Assembly (NCBI GenBank): GCA_963678705.1
Contig: OY783204.1
Coordinates: forward strand, 4,034,334-4,098,333
Reading direction: 5' to 3'
Length of the DNA: 64,000 nt
Origin: Panorpa germanica
Taxonomy: Eukaryota > Arthropoda > Insecta > Mecoptera > Panorpidae
Shown in pieces: positions 53,792-64,000 of this stretch. The notes below the pieces were generated by a model. The model was not told the DNA's origin, did no database searches, and worked only from the letters and a program-made list of their open reading frames with translations. A program made the position numbers and the translations under genes. Within the stretch, counting starts at the first letter, position 1; the number at the start of each line of letters is the position of its first letter.

Positions 53792-55355
53792 TGCGACGGG
53801 GGTAAACTCAAGTATATTATGATGTCCCAGGTGTATATTTATATTCTTATATGTTTAAGTGTTTATATGTTTGGTTCGAATTTTGTATAGCATCTCGGAA
53901 ACGGCTCCAGGGAAGTTTTTAAAAATTTCCGATTTCGTAGAGAAAAAAATTCTAAGACTTTTGGCGTCCCCGGATTTTTCCCTGAATTTCCTGGAAACCC
54001 GTATTTTTGGAAAAACTGAAAAAAAGTGATCTTTTTTTTGGTGTATTACTTTTAATTCGTATAAGATAGAAAGTTGAAATTTGTGATTGTGAATGCTGAT
54101 ATTTCTCAAAAATTAGAAATTCAAAAATTGAAAAAGGGGGGGGGGTTAAAGAAATTCGGGGACCCGGTACGGAACTTTGGAGAAAATTCATTTTCTGGAT
54201 TCTAGAATAATTAAGTATATTATTAATAAAAAAAAATTCAAAATTTTATTGGGGGGCACGGGGGCAGTATTTGTAAAGTTTAGTCTCGATCAGTATCAGT
54301 TTTTTTAATTTTGTATATAGGCCTTGGTAACTTATTTACGAATCGAAAAAAAAATCACAAATTTTGAAAAAAAGTTGTCCAAATATCGCATAAATTCAAA
54401 ATATTTTTTATTTTGATATAAAAAATGTATTTTCTTAGTCAGTTTGTATGAAAAATTAATTGTTATTAAATTTAAAATCAATATAGGACGAGTTTATTTA
54501 TTATTTAAATTTAAAAATGGAATTAAATTTTGACATGAAATTCAAGCCACTCATAAAAAACAAACGTCGCTTGCGACGGGGGTAAAAGCTAGTGATCTTA
54601 TATTCTTATATGTTTGGTTCGAATTTTGTATGGCATCTCGAAAACGGCTCCAGGGAAGTTTTTAAAAATTTCCTATTTCGTAGAGAATAAAATTCTAAGA
54701 CTTTTGGCGTCCCCGGATTTTTCCCTGAATTTCCTGGAAACCCGTAATTTTGGAAAAACTAGAAAAAAAGTGATCCCTTTTTTGCTGTATTACTTTTAAT
54801 TTGGAAAAGATAGAAAGTTGAAATTTTGCATGTGTATTAAGCTATTTAATGCTGACATTTCTCAAAAATTAGAATTTTAAAAATAGAAAAAGGGGGGGAT
54901 GAAGAAATTCGGGGGCCCGGTAGGGAACTTTGGAGAAAGTTCATATTCTGGATTCTAGAATAATTAAGTATATTATTAATAAAAGAAAGTTGAAAATTTC
55001 AAAATTTTATTTGGGGGCACGGGGGCAGTATTTTCCGAGAGTAAAAATTGTGCTAGAAAGTTGAAATTTTGTATATAGGCTAACCTTGGTAACTTATTTA
55101 CGAATCGAAAAAAAAAATCCCAAATTTTGAAAAAAAGTTGGTCAAATAACGCATAAATTGAAAATATTTTTTATTTTGATAAAAAAATAATATTTTTTTA
55201 GTCAAATTATATGTGTGTATATGTGCGCGAGTTTATTTATTATTTCAATTTAAAAATAGAACAGTTAAATATGAAATTAATTTACGAATTATTTTATTAA
55301 ATTCAAATGATACACGTCAAAAAGACGTCGCATTGCGACGGGGGTAAATTCAAGT

Positions 55356-55655
55356 ATATTATAATGTCCCAGGTGTATATTTATATTCTTATATGTTTAT
55401 GTGTTTATATGTTTGGTTCGAATTTAGTATGGCATCTCGAAAACGGCTCCAGGGAAGTTTTTAAAAATTTCCTATTTCGTAAAAAAGATGTATTTTCTTA
55501 GTCAGTTTGTATGAAAAATTAATTGTTATTAAATGTTAAATCAATATAGGACGAGTTTATTTATTATTTCAATTTAAAAATGGAATTAAATTTTGACTTG
55601 AAATTCAAGCCACTCACAAAAAACAAACGTCGCTTGCGACGGGGGTAAAAGCTAG
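55356..55655 (+). mobile_element. Internally deleted last monomer of the array
   Basis: About 300 bases: the normal start to CCTATTTCGTA, then a jump to the 3' part (TTTTCTTAGTCAGTTTGTAT) and the terminal palindrome with CTAG at 55652-55655. The sequence after it is unique. Confidence 0.75.
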
Positions 55656-55884
55656 TATTATTATATAATCACAACCTACTCATTTATTCTTGCTGTACAT
55701 TTTAGCGAACTAATTACTCTTGTACGGGACAATTTCGGGACGACTGGAATCGCTAACGGGATTAGACTTTTAAACGTAGCTATAGTTGCAAACAACTAGT
55801 AGGCATAGAAAGTTGAATAAAATTAAATTAGAATTAAATAAAATAAAAATAAAAGCAAATGAGTGTTGGTTATTATTGAAAGTA
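55656..55884 (+). other. Upstream region of CAP-like gene
   Basis: Unique sequence between the array and the first ATG; it would hold the promoter and 5' leader. A frame without ATG start (55786 on) runs into the signal peptide. No TATA box could be chosen with confidence. Confidence 0.4.
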
Positions 55885-57668
55885 ATGAAATATATTTTGA
55901 TTTTGCTTTTTATTTGTCCCCTAATAAATCAACATGTGATTGGTTGTAGAGCATATTTGCGTTATGGATATTGCAGTCGCGTGCTTTGTCCTGAAAGAGG
56001 ACATGTCGCGTGTAAACCGGAGGTATTTACAGATGTGTAATATTTGAGTAGGAGCTATGTATGTATGGATATGTTATTGTAGTTAGCAATTGTAAATTCT
56101 TCAACGGTATGCCAACCAGAGCGACCACTGTAAATTGCTTGGAGCAGTTGATAAAGACAGAAAAATCTCAACCATGCCATACAAACAAACATGGACAGCA
56201 CCTGTACAGGTGTCGATCCTTTACACCTCTTCAGAGTCGAATTTCGTGCATCCATAATTTCGTCACATGCAAAAGGGTGCCTGCGCGGTGTGACAAAGGA
56301 GGAGGGGCAGTCCTAAGTTTTGTGACATCACATCTAATTCAGAAAAAGAAAAACAAAAAAACTAGAATATTTTTTCAAATATGTGACGTCACAACAGGGG
56401 GTATACAAATTGTGACAATGAGAACGGGGAGGTTAATAACTATGAAATTCGGATAATGTAATTTATCGATATATCTGGTAATTAAGAAAACGAACAGATG
56501 ATCCTTACTGCTGAACGTTGGGGCGTAATAGCAAGACAATGGATTAACCAAACTTTCAAGAAAATGACTGATTTTAAACAATTCTTTAACGATGAGAATT
56601 ATGTATTTTCCGGTGGTAAATAAAAAATACCTCTGCGGAATCAAAATGTTTTATTAATTCAGTTGGGCTTATAGCTCGCCATATTAATTGAAACAGGTTC
56701 ATTTTTCGAATCATATTTAAGAAGTCATTAATGAAAAACATCATAATGTTTCTAAATACCATTATACTGTCTTAAAGATGCAGATTTTCACCACCCTGCT
56801 ACGTTTGCACTATAAATGCATTTGTGCTACTCACAGAAAACGGTTGTTTACAGCATTTTGGTTCCGTCGAAATTTTTTTTATTAACCTCTAGGAATTATG
56901 TTAATCTTTCTGTAAAATAACGTTCCAATCAGTAATTTGTAGCACTAGGAACCCGTGTTCACACCGAGTGTTTTAGACTGGTCTCGCTGCCCTCTTCTGA
57001 CTTATGTAATCCGATAGAGCGGCCAGAGTCCAGCTTTACGTGCATGTGACGGACGCATTAACGTGCCGTAGTCTATAATATCGGGATAGCGCGATTTCGG
57101 CCTACGGAACAACGAGGTCAGACGTTTACGCATCAGTATTTAGCGGTGAGGTTCATGTTTGTTAATGGGACTCGACCTCTGTAGAGGTGCCGCACTGGGA
57201 GAAAAAATGGTTAGGATATGTCTGTCACTATCTTCTTGTATAAAACGCCCAATCCTCGATAAGCACAAAACTGAATTTGGGTGTTGTCTTAGGTTTGTCC
57301 AGATAGATTCTCGTGTTTTACCACTAGCCACAAAACACAAACACTAGTGTCTAAATAGTCATATACATTTGTACTGTATTTAGTAAGAACAGAATTCATC
57401 TATTCGAAATTTACTAGTGGTTTAAATTCTACATTTCAAAAAGATAAAATGGAGAATGTGTTAATACCTTTTATAGGGAAGACAACACATTCGCTGCCGA
57501 AATAGTTTAGACATGTCACCAATAGAGACAGCAATACGTGACGAGATACTTCAAACTCACAATGAAGAACGAGCAAGAATTGCGCGTGATGGATTTCCAC
57601 TATTTGAAATGAGCAATAAAAATGTTGTTGGACCTAAAACTGGACCCGCTGCCCAAATGAATAAAGTT
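55885..57668 (+). CDS. CAP/antigen-5-like secreted protein gene, first two exons (partial)
   Basis: Exon 1, 55885-56022: ATG at 55885 opens a signal peptide (MKYILILLFICPLIN) and a Cys-rich start (YGYCSRVLCPERGHVACKPE); donor GTATTT at 56023. Exon 2, 57477-57668: acceptor after ACCTTTTATAG; it contains MSPIETAIRDEILQTHNEER and GPAAQMNKV; donor GTAAGAG at 57669. Both exons are whole codons, so the 1454-base intron is phase 0. The pattern is the N-terminus of CAP-superfamily secreted proteins of the insect antigen-5 type, whose members include salivary, hemolymph and venom proteins; no activity can be assigned. The catalytic-like His/Glu tetrad and C-terminal Cys pairs lie in exons not found before the window end. 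No break is seen in the two exons. The Helitron array ends 230 bases upstream. Confidence 0.78.
56023..57476 (+). other. Intron 1 of CAP-like gene
   Basis: 1454 bases. It includes an imperfect inverted pair TGTGACATCAC / GTGACGTCACA at about 56319-56330 and 56382-56392 with an A-rich loop, and otherwise nothing recognised. The 60-130 codon frames here show no known domain. Confidence 0.5.
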
Positions 57669-57908
57669 GTAAGAGTTTTGTGTACTTTTTTAACATACAC
57701 GCGTAATATTTGATTTAAATTCTGCATTCCTACTGTACATTACATTATTGGATCGGCATGGAAGCAATTTTGATTTTGTTGTGTTACATAATTCTATTTT
57801 TTATACAAAAAAGAAAACGATCAGTTATGTAGTGTCCATTTTGTTTGATTATCTTTCCTGTATCTTCATTATTCGTCGCATATAGAACTTATTCGCTACA
57901 AATCTTAA
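57669..57908 (+). other. Start of intron 2 of CAP-like gene
   Basis: No further CAP exon was recognised from here to the window end, so the rest of the gene is either beyond 64000 or lost. Confidence 0.4.
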
Positions 57909-58252
57909 TCTTAATATATATAAATTACGTGTCACATGTTTGTCCGAGTTTGTCCGCGATGGACTCCTAAACTACTTAACCGATTTTAATGAAATTTGTA
58001 CACCGTGTGCAGTTTGATCCTACTTGAAAGATAGGATAGCTTACATCTCAATTTATAATTGCAATATTATCTTATTGCAAATTAATTATCTGTATATGAC
58101 ATATGACATCTGGCGACGATGATGGTGACATCTGTTGACTAGATTGAGTAAATATTCTGTTGACTAGATTGAGTAAATATTCAATAGATGGCGCTATGTA
58201 ATCTAATATGACAAAAACGTTAGGCACAGCAACGCGTGGCCGGGACAGCTAG
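57909..58252 (+). mobile_element. Small non-autonomous Helitron (344 bp)
   Basis: Begins TCTTAATATATATAAATTAC and ends GCGTGGCCGGGACAGCTAG with A before and T after, as expected for Helitron insertion between A and T. The text GTCCGCGATGGACTCCTAAA followed by CCGATTTTAATGAAATTTG is typical of a widespread insect Helitron family. A 25-bp direct repeat (CTGTTGACTAGATTGAGTAA and following) is tandem at about 58131-58181. Non-coding. Confidence 0.85.
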
Positions 58253-58955
58253 TGCTATATATATTTTAAGTCTATTGAACATAAAAAAGAACTTATTAGA
58301 TAACATGTTTTAGGGTATAAAATATAAAGTTTGTTAACAAAATATAAGTTCGACGTAATTAAAGAATATACCTTTTTGGATTTATTTTATGATATTGTAG
58401 CAGAATTATGTTAAACTTCGGTATATATCAAAATATATCGTTATTTTATTTTTTAAGGTTATTTAGAGTTTATAGTCCTTATCAGCAAAAAATATATATC
58501 ATCATTTGTGATAGTTTTAAAATCTAAATAAATGGTATTTAATGGGTAGAAGGTCAGAGCTGTATGAGGATTTGACATCAGTTTCCAACCTAGGTTCAAT
58601 AATTCTCTTCATAAAATAAAATAATGATTAAAAATTAATTCTCAAAAATTTTATTTTTATTAAACATATTTTACTAATGTTTTTGCGAACTTATTTAACT
58701 ATAAATAATACAAAATTTGTTAATACCTAAACAAATATATATTTCTATTCTTGACACTGGAATATGACTAACAATCATATGTTCCTAATAAAACTAACTA
58801 AATAGTCGCACTTCGGCGCTAGCTTATTTCAGAAAGAATGTTCCGATTGTTAGGTTTATCATCACTCCTATATTCACCTTAGCAGCGTTATCATTACCTG
58901 CACACAAATAAGAAATTAAACTAGTTAATGAAAGTATTATAACATTATATAATAA
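58253..58955. other. AT-rich unassigned sequence
   Basis: No gene recognised. A motif GTCGCACTTCGGCGCTAGC at about 58805-58823 resembles a Helitron-type palindromic end but without clear context. Confidence 0.4.
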
Positions 58956-61392
58956 CTAGCTTTTACCCCCGTCGCAAGCGACGTTTGTTTTTTGTGAGTA
59001 GCTTGAATTTCATGTCAAAATTTAATTCCATTTTTAAATTGAAATAATAAATAAACTCGTTCTATATTAATTTTGCATATAATAACAATTAATTTTTTAT
59101 AAAAACTGACTAAGAAAATATATTTTTTATTTTTTAATTTTGAAATTTTGAATTTTTTTTTATTAATAATATACTTAATTATTTTAGAATCCAGAATATG
59201 AATTTTCTCCAAAGTTCCCTACCGGGCCCCCGAATTTCTTTAACCCCTCCCTTTTTCAATTTTTGAATTTCTAATTTTTGGAAAATGTCAGCATTAAATA
59301 GCTTAATACACATGCAAAATTTCAACTTTCTATCTTTTACGAATTAAAAGTAATACAGCAAAAAAGGGATCACTTTTATCCAGTTTTTCCAAAATTACGG
59401 GTTTCCAGGAATTTCAGGGAAAAATCCGGGGACGCCAAATGTCTTAGAATTTTTTTCTCTACGAAATAGGAAATTTTTTAAAACTTCCCTGGAGCCGTTT
59501 TCGAGATGCCATACAAAATTCGAACCAAACATATAAACACATAAACAAATAAGAATATAAATATACACCTGGGACATTATAATATACTTGAGTTTACCCC
59601 CGTCGCAATGCGACCTCTTTTTGGCGTGTATCATTTGAATCAAATAAAATAATTCGTAATTAAATTTCATATTTAACTGTTCTATTTTTAAATTGAAATA
59701 ATAAATAAACTCGCGCACATATTCATTAACACATATAAATTGACTAAAAAAATATATTTTTTTATCAAAATAAATATTATTTTCAATTTATGCGTTATTT
59801 GACCAACTTTTTTTCAAAATTTGGGATTTTTTTTTTCGATTCGTAAATAAGTTTCCAAGGTTAGCCTATATACAAAATTTCAACTTTCTAGCACAATTTT
59901 TACTCTCGGCAAATACTGCCCCCGTGCCCCCAACTAAAATTTTGAAATTTTGAATTTTCTTTTATTAATAATATACTTAATTATTCTAGAATCCAGAATA
60001 TGAACTTTCTCCAAAGTTCCCTACCGGGCCCCCGAATTTCTTTAACCCCCCCTTTTTCAATTTTTGAATTTCTAATTTTTGAGAAATGTCAGCATTGAAT
60101 ACCTTAATACAGATGCAAAATTTCAACTTTCTATCTCTTACCAACTCAAAGTAATACAGCAAAAAAGGGCTCACTTTTTTTCCAGTTTTTACAAAATAAC
60201 GGGTTTCCAGGAAATTCAGGGGAAAATCCGGGGACGCCAAAAGTCTTAGAATTTTTTTCTCTACGAAATAGGCAATTTTCAAAAACTTCCCTGGAGCCGT
60301 TTTCGAGATGCCATACAAAATTTGAACCAAACATATAAACATATAAGAATACTAGCTTTTACCCCCGTCGCAAGCGACGTCTGTTTTTTGGGTGTGGCTT
60401 GAATTTCATGTCAAAGGCTCACTTTTTTTCCAGTTTTTCCCAAATTACGGGTTTCCAGGAAATTCAGGGAAAAATCCGAGGACGCCAAAAGTCTTGGAAT
60501 TTTTTTCTCTCCGAAATAGACAATTTTCAATAACATTGACAGAGCCGTTTTCGCGCTGCCATACAATATTTACTACCAAACATATAAGAATATAAGATCC
60601 CTAGAGTTTACCCCATTGCAATGCGACGTCTTTTTGGCGTGTATCATTTGAATCCAATAAAATAATTCGTAATTATATTTCATATTTCACTGTTCTATTT
60701 TTAAATTGAAATAATAAATAAACTCGCCACACATATAAATTGACTAAAAAATATATTTTTTTTATAAAAATAAAAAATATTTTCAATTTATGCGTTATTT
60801 GACCAACTTTTTTTCAAAATTTGGTATTTTTTTTTTCGATTCGTAAATAAGTTACCAAGGTTAGCCTACATACAAAATTTCAATTTTCTAGCACAATTTT
60901 TACTCTCGGCAAATACTGCCCCCGTGCCCCCCAATGAAATTTTGAAATTTTGAATTTTTTTTTATTGATAATATACTTAATTATTCTAGAATCCAGAATA
61001 TTAACTTTCTCCAAAGTTCCCTACCGGGCCCCCGAATTTCTTCAACCCCCCCTTTTTCAATTTTTGAATTTCTAATTTTTGAGAAATGACAGCATTGATT
61101 ACCTTAATACAGATGCAAAATTTCAACTTTCTATCTCTTACCAATTAAAAGTAATACAGCAAAAAACGGCTCATTTTTTTTCCAGTTTTTCCAAAATTAC
61201 GGGTTTCCAGGAAATTCAGGGAAAAATCCGGGGACGCCAAAGGTCTTAGAATTTTTTTCTCTACAAAATAGGAAATTTTTAAAAACTTCCCTGGAGCCGT
61301 TTTCGCGCTGCCATACAAAATTCAGTACCAAACATATAAGAATATAAACATATAAGAATAGATTCAAACAGTTGGAACATTATAATATAGGA
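58956..61392 (-). repeat. Inverted array of Helitron-like monomers
   Basis: Minus-strand monomer ends: CTAG at 58956-58959; first-type palindrome near 59595-59612; CTAG at 60352-60355; CTAG at 60601-60604. This gives about four units, one a 250-base deleted form (60352-60600). The block from about 59968 to 60680 is the reverse complement of about 43180-43885 (and its +5281 copy) with no visible difference in the coding-length frames compared. Confidence 0.88.
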
Positions 61393-61410
61393 CTAGCGCT
61401 TCGCCCCGTC

Positions 61411-62460
61411 GCAAAGCGACGTGTATATAATATTTGTAAATTAAAAAAAGTTATTTGCTAAATTGAAAATAATGCAATATATTATTTTTAAGTAATTTTT
61501 GCTAAAATATATCATCTTTTAAATTTATGTTCCCTTATTTTGTTATAATTCTTTCATTTACAGTAATAAAGCACTGTATTGAGCAGTCTCTAGTGCCCCC
61601 GCCTATAAGCCCCAATCATCACCTCTTGGCTCCATGCTCTTTTACGTTTCCGAACTTTTAATTTGATTCCTCTAAACTTCCGCCATGGAACGCCTCCTTC
61701 CTTTAGCACTCTGTATCGCTTCTTCCCTGAGCATCGTCGGTCCTTAGAGTACTTTCACAGCGTCCCCGCTATAGCGCTATAAATAAATAATCCTTTGCTT
61801 CCTCCTCCCTGCGTAAAGTTATCCAATTTACCCTAATGAAGAACAGTATTAAACAATTTCCACTGCCCCGCCCCTAAATAGCAAGTATCACCTCTTGGCT
61901 CCATGCTCTGTATCGTTCTTGCATTTCTTGTTCTTGCAAAGCGACGTGTATCTAATATTTGTGAATAAAAAAAGTTATTTGATAAAGTGAAAATAATGCA
62001 AAATATTATTTTTAAGTAATTTTCGCAAAAATATATCATTTTTTAAATTTATATTTCCTTATTTTGTTATAATTCCTTTATTTACTGTTATAAAGCACTG
62101 TATTGACCAGTCTCCAGTGCCTCCGCCCATAAGCCCCAATCGTCACCTCTTGGCTCCATGCTTTCTTACGTTTCCGAACTTTTAATTTGATTCCTCTAAA
62201 CTTCCGCCATGGAGCGCCTTCTACTTTTAGCACTCTGCATCGCTGCTTCCCTGAGCATCGTCGGTCCTTAAAATACTTCCACAGCGCCCCCGCTGCGTAA
62301 AATTATCATTAACCATAATGAAGCACAGTATTGAATAATGTCCACTGCCCCGCCCCTAAACACCAATCACCTCTTGGCTCCATGCTCTGTATAGTTTTGC
62401 ACTTTTAATTGTATTCATCTGCTTCTTTGCCACAATGCGCCCACTTGCAACACTACAGGC
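61411..62460. repeat. 525-bp direct repeat with about 250-bp subrepeats
   Basis: GCAAAGCGACGTGTAT starts at 61411 and 61936, and similarity continues for several hundred bases. Within it CACCTCTTGGCTCCATGCT recurs near 61620, 61889, 62143 and 62368, spacings of 269, 254 and 225, indicating a degenerate subrepeat. Confidence 0.85.
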
Positions 62461-63559
62461 TACCTGAGCATTATCGCTCATTAGGGTACTTTCCTATCCC
62501 CCCCGTTTAGCGCAATCATTAAATAATCCTGCGCTTCCACCCCCTGCGTACTAATCTCTTAACAATTAGTTTTCAAAATTAATACTATACTGGCAACCTG
62601 CAGACTAAATTTCATCCTTAGAAGTACATTATTTTTTAATAATTATTTGATAAGATAAATGTTTGATAAAATTTTCACTAATTTCAATGTAAACCTACTA
62701 ATTACTAATTAAGCGCCACACTCTCTTCCAATCAGGCACTATTAATTCGATATTATAGCAATTCATTTACATGAATAAAACTGTACTGTAATCTTACATT
62801 CTATATTTCGTATTTATATTTACGTTATAATATTAGTCACCCCATTAATCCCCGCTCCTGAAATAAAATTGTCAAATTTTAGGCATAGCAATCTATTTTG
62901 CTCGTAGCAACTCTCTCTACCTTTATCTACCTTTTATAAATGATCGAAATTTCAAAATTGAGTTCTTTGGCAAAGCTTTTTCCCGCCCCCACTTCCCCAA
63001 TTTCACCTCGCCACTAAGGTTAATTTTATTTTCGCAAAGTTTCTATTTTTTCATTTTATCTATTTTTTTATATTTGAGGCTGTTAACTATTTCCCCACTA
63101 TACCTCTCACTCCTGTTCGATTTCACAGCACAACAAACGCACCAAAAATCAATTCAACTCTACTATTGAATGTAATTTGAATATCTGACTTATAGAGAAC
63201 TATTGTGCTTCTATTTAATATTCTACATGCAAAATATCATCGTTGTACCTCTATATTATTATTATACTCGGTTTAACACCTCCTGCTCTAATGGTACACA
63301 TAAGAAAATATAGTTTGTTTATATTTTCGTTATTAATGTGTCAATCTATATCTGCATACTAAATTTCAGCTTTGTATTTTTATTTTAGCATTAGTACCCC
63401 CCACATACCTCCGCTACTAAAGAAGTTTCTCAAATTTTAGCACAGGTATCTATTTTATTTGTACCTAAGAGCATATATTCTCAACTATAGCCATTCATCT
63501 CTATATATTTCATATTTATGTTTTTTGGCCCCCAGCGCCCGCCGCCTCTGAAAAGTTGC

Positions 63560-64000
63560 AGTTTTCTATAGTTTGTCTTTAATGACACTCTATATAGGGC
63601 CTACGTTCCAAATATCAACTTTTTACCTCTATTGCGACATTGCCCTTAAAAAATCACGCCGCTACTGAATTAAAATTTTGGTAATCCAATTATTGGCAAA
63701 CATGCGCAATAATTGTCTCAATACATACCCTAAGTTTTAATACTACTTTTTCAATATTTCTGGCTTTTACTGTCTCAACTCCCGCCGCCACTGGAAATTT
63801 GAGGCTGTTTATTTTTTTTCATTAATGACTGTCTAGAGCGAGCCTACATATTAAATTTGAACGTCCTAACTCTATTCTAACATTGCCCCCGAAAATTCGC
63901 GCCGCTACTGAACTCAAATTTCAAATGTCCAACTATTGGCAAATGTGCACAATAATGATCTCAATACACATACCAAATTTCAGTTTTCTATCTTTTCTAG
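63560..64000. repeat. About 243-bp degenerate direct repeat
   Basis: CGCCGCTACTGAA-type text occurs near 63656 and 63899, flanked by similar runs (CTCTATT...ACATTGCCC before; CTATTGGCAAA...CAATACA after). It resembles the internal text of the Helitron monomers and runs off the window. Confidence 0.7.

Larger units (their letters stand above)
37447..55655 (+). repeat. 18-kb head-to-tail array of Helitron-like monomers
   Basis: About 24 monomers, all on the plus strand. Ends were read at 38220, 39051, 39857, 40822, 41631, 42452, 43249, 43498 and 44332; then these repeat at +5281 and partly at +10562; then 53812, 54592, 55354 and 55655. Most are 0.75-0.97 kb and three are 250-300 bases. Each carries TTTGGTTCGAATTTTGTATG, a conserved core (GGCGTCCCCGGATTTTTCCC), GGGGGCCCGGTAGGGAACTT, GGGGGCACGGGGGCAGTATT and a 3' palindrome. 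Two end types occur: CGTCGC-TT-GCGACGGGGGTAAAAGCTAG and CGTCGCA-T-TGCGACG with TAAACTCTAG or TAAACTCAAG. The 65-130 residue frames inside recur only because the DNA does. Confidence 0.9.
61393..64000 (-). mobile_element. Helitron 3' end and degenerate body, continuing past the window
   Basis: On the minus strand it ends ACGTCGCTTTGCGACGGGGC then GAAGCGCTAG (CTAG at 61396-61393) followed by T, a palindrome-plus-CTAG terminus related to but distinct from the array type. The body has direct repeats (61411-62460) and GC-patchy degenerate sequence up to the window end. No coding frame. Confidence 0.65.

Noticed and set aside
37447-55655. Recurrent 62-133 codon frames in array monomers as a possible gene family
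   Set aside because: They recur at the same spacing as the DNA repeats, overlap in several frames and both strands, have no domain, and break freely between monomers.
56319-56392. Inverted TGTGACATCAC / GTGACGTCACA pair as a transposon terminus pair
   Set aside because: Arms are short and imperfect, the loop is only about 50 bases, and no target duplication was seen.
56055-57347. Frames of 60-131 codons in the CAP-like gene intron
   Set aside because: No recognised domain or splice context, and opposite-strand overlaps suggest chance.
58805-58823. Palindrome-like end GTCGCACTTCGGCGCTAGC as another Helitron
   Set aside because: No matching element body or second end was found on either side.

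Overview
This is eukaryotic DNA, most likely from an insect. Coding density is very low, introns have GT-AG ends, and most of the window is transposable elements of arthropod type: Helitrons, Ty3/gypsy LTR elements, R1-like LINEs, a mariner and a tRNA-derived SINE. No bacterial operons, rRNA, intact tRNA or CRISPR array was seen. The species cannot be determined from the sequence. Boundaries were read by eye and most repeat limits are good to tens of bases.

Layout, left half. 1-9651 is a large Helitron (A, + strand). It encodes a Rep/helicase polyprotein with a duplicated cysteine-protease-like N-terminal domain; one nonsense codon splits the helicase, and a 155-bp minisatellite follows the gene. 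9653-10492 is a small non-autonomous Helitron. 10577-12618 (Helitron C, - strand) has both termini but encodes only an intact Pif1-like helicase. 12750-16985 is a decayed, inverted relative of A (Helitron B), interrupted by a deleted mariner. 17176-18673 is a leucine-rich-repeat gene remnant with recognisable introns. 18963-21500 is a LINE with large internal deletions. 21531-22246 is a broken, unidentified acidic coding region.

Middle. 22384-27893 is a young Ty3/gypsy element (LTRs about 99% identical) with damaged gag, protease and pol. 27963-29186 is a 5'-truncated R1-like LINE. 29474-35035 is a second gypsy element of 412/mdg1 type; it has lost the RT core, RNase H and integrase core, and a SINE sits in its gag.

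Right half. 37447-55655 is an 18-kb head-to-tail array of about 24 Helitron-like monomers of mostly 0.75-0.97 kb. Seven of them form a 5281-bp higher-order unit present nearly three times. Just beyond it are two exons of a secreted CAP/antigen-5-type gene (55885-57668), the only convincing host gene with no break seen. A small Helitron (57909-58252) and an inverted monomer array (58956-61391) follow. The window ends in another Helitron 3' end and degenerate GC-rich direct repeats.

How it fits together: Helitron A ends in the same palindrome-plus-CTAG terminus as the array monomers, so an A-like element is a plausible source of the replicase that spread them. Later unequal exchange or segmental duplication then amplified the 5281-bp unit and produced an inverted copy of one monomer junction.
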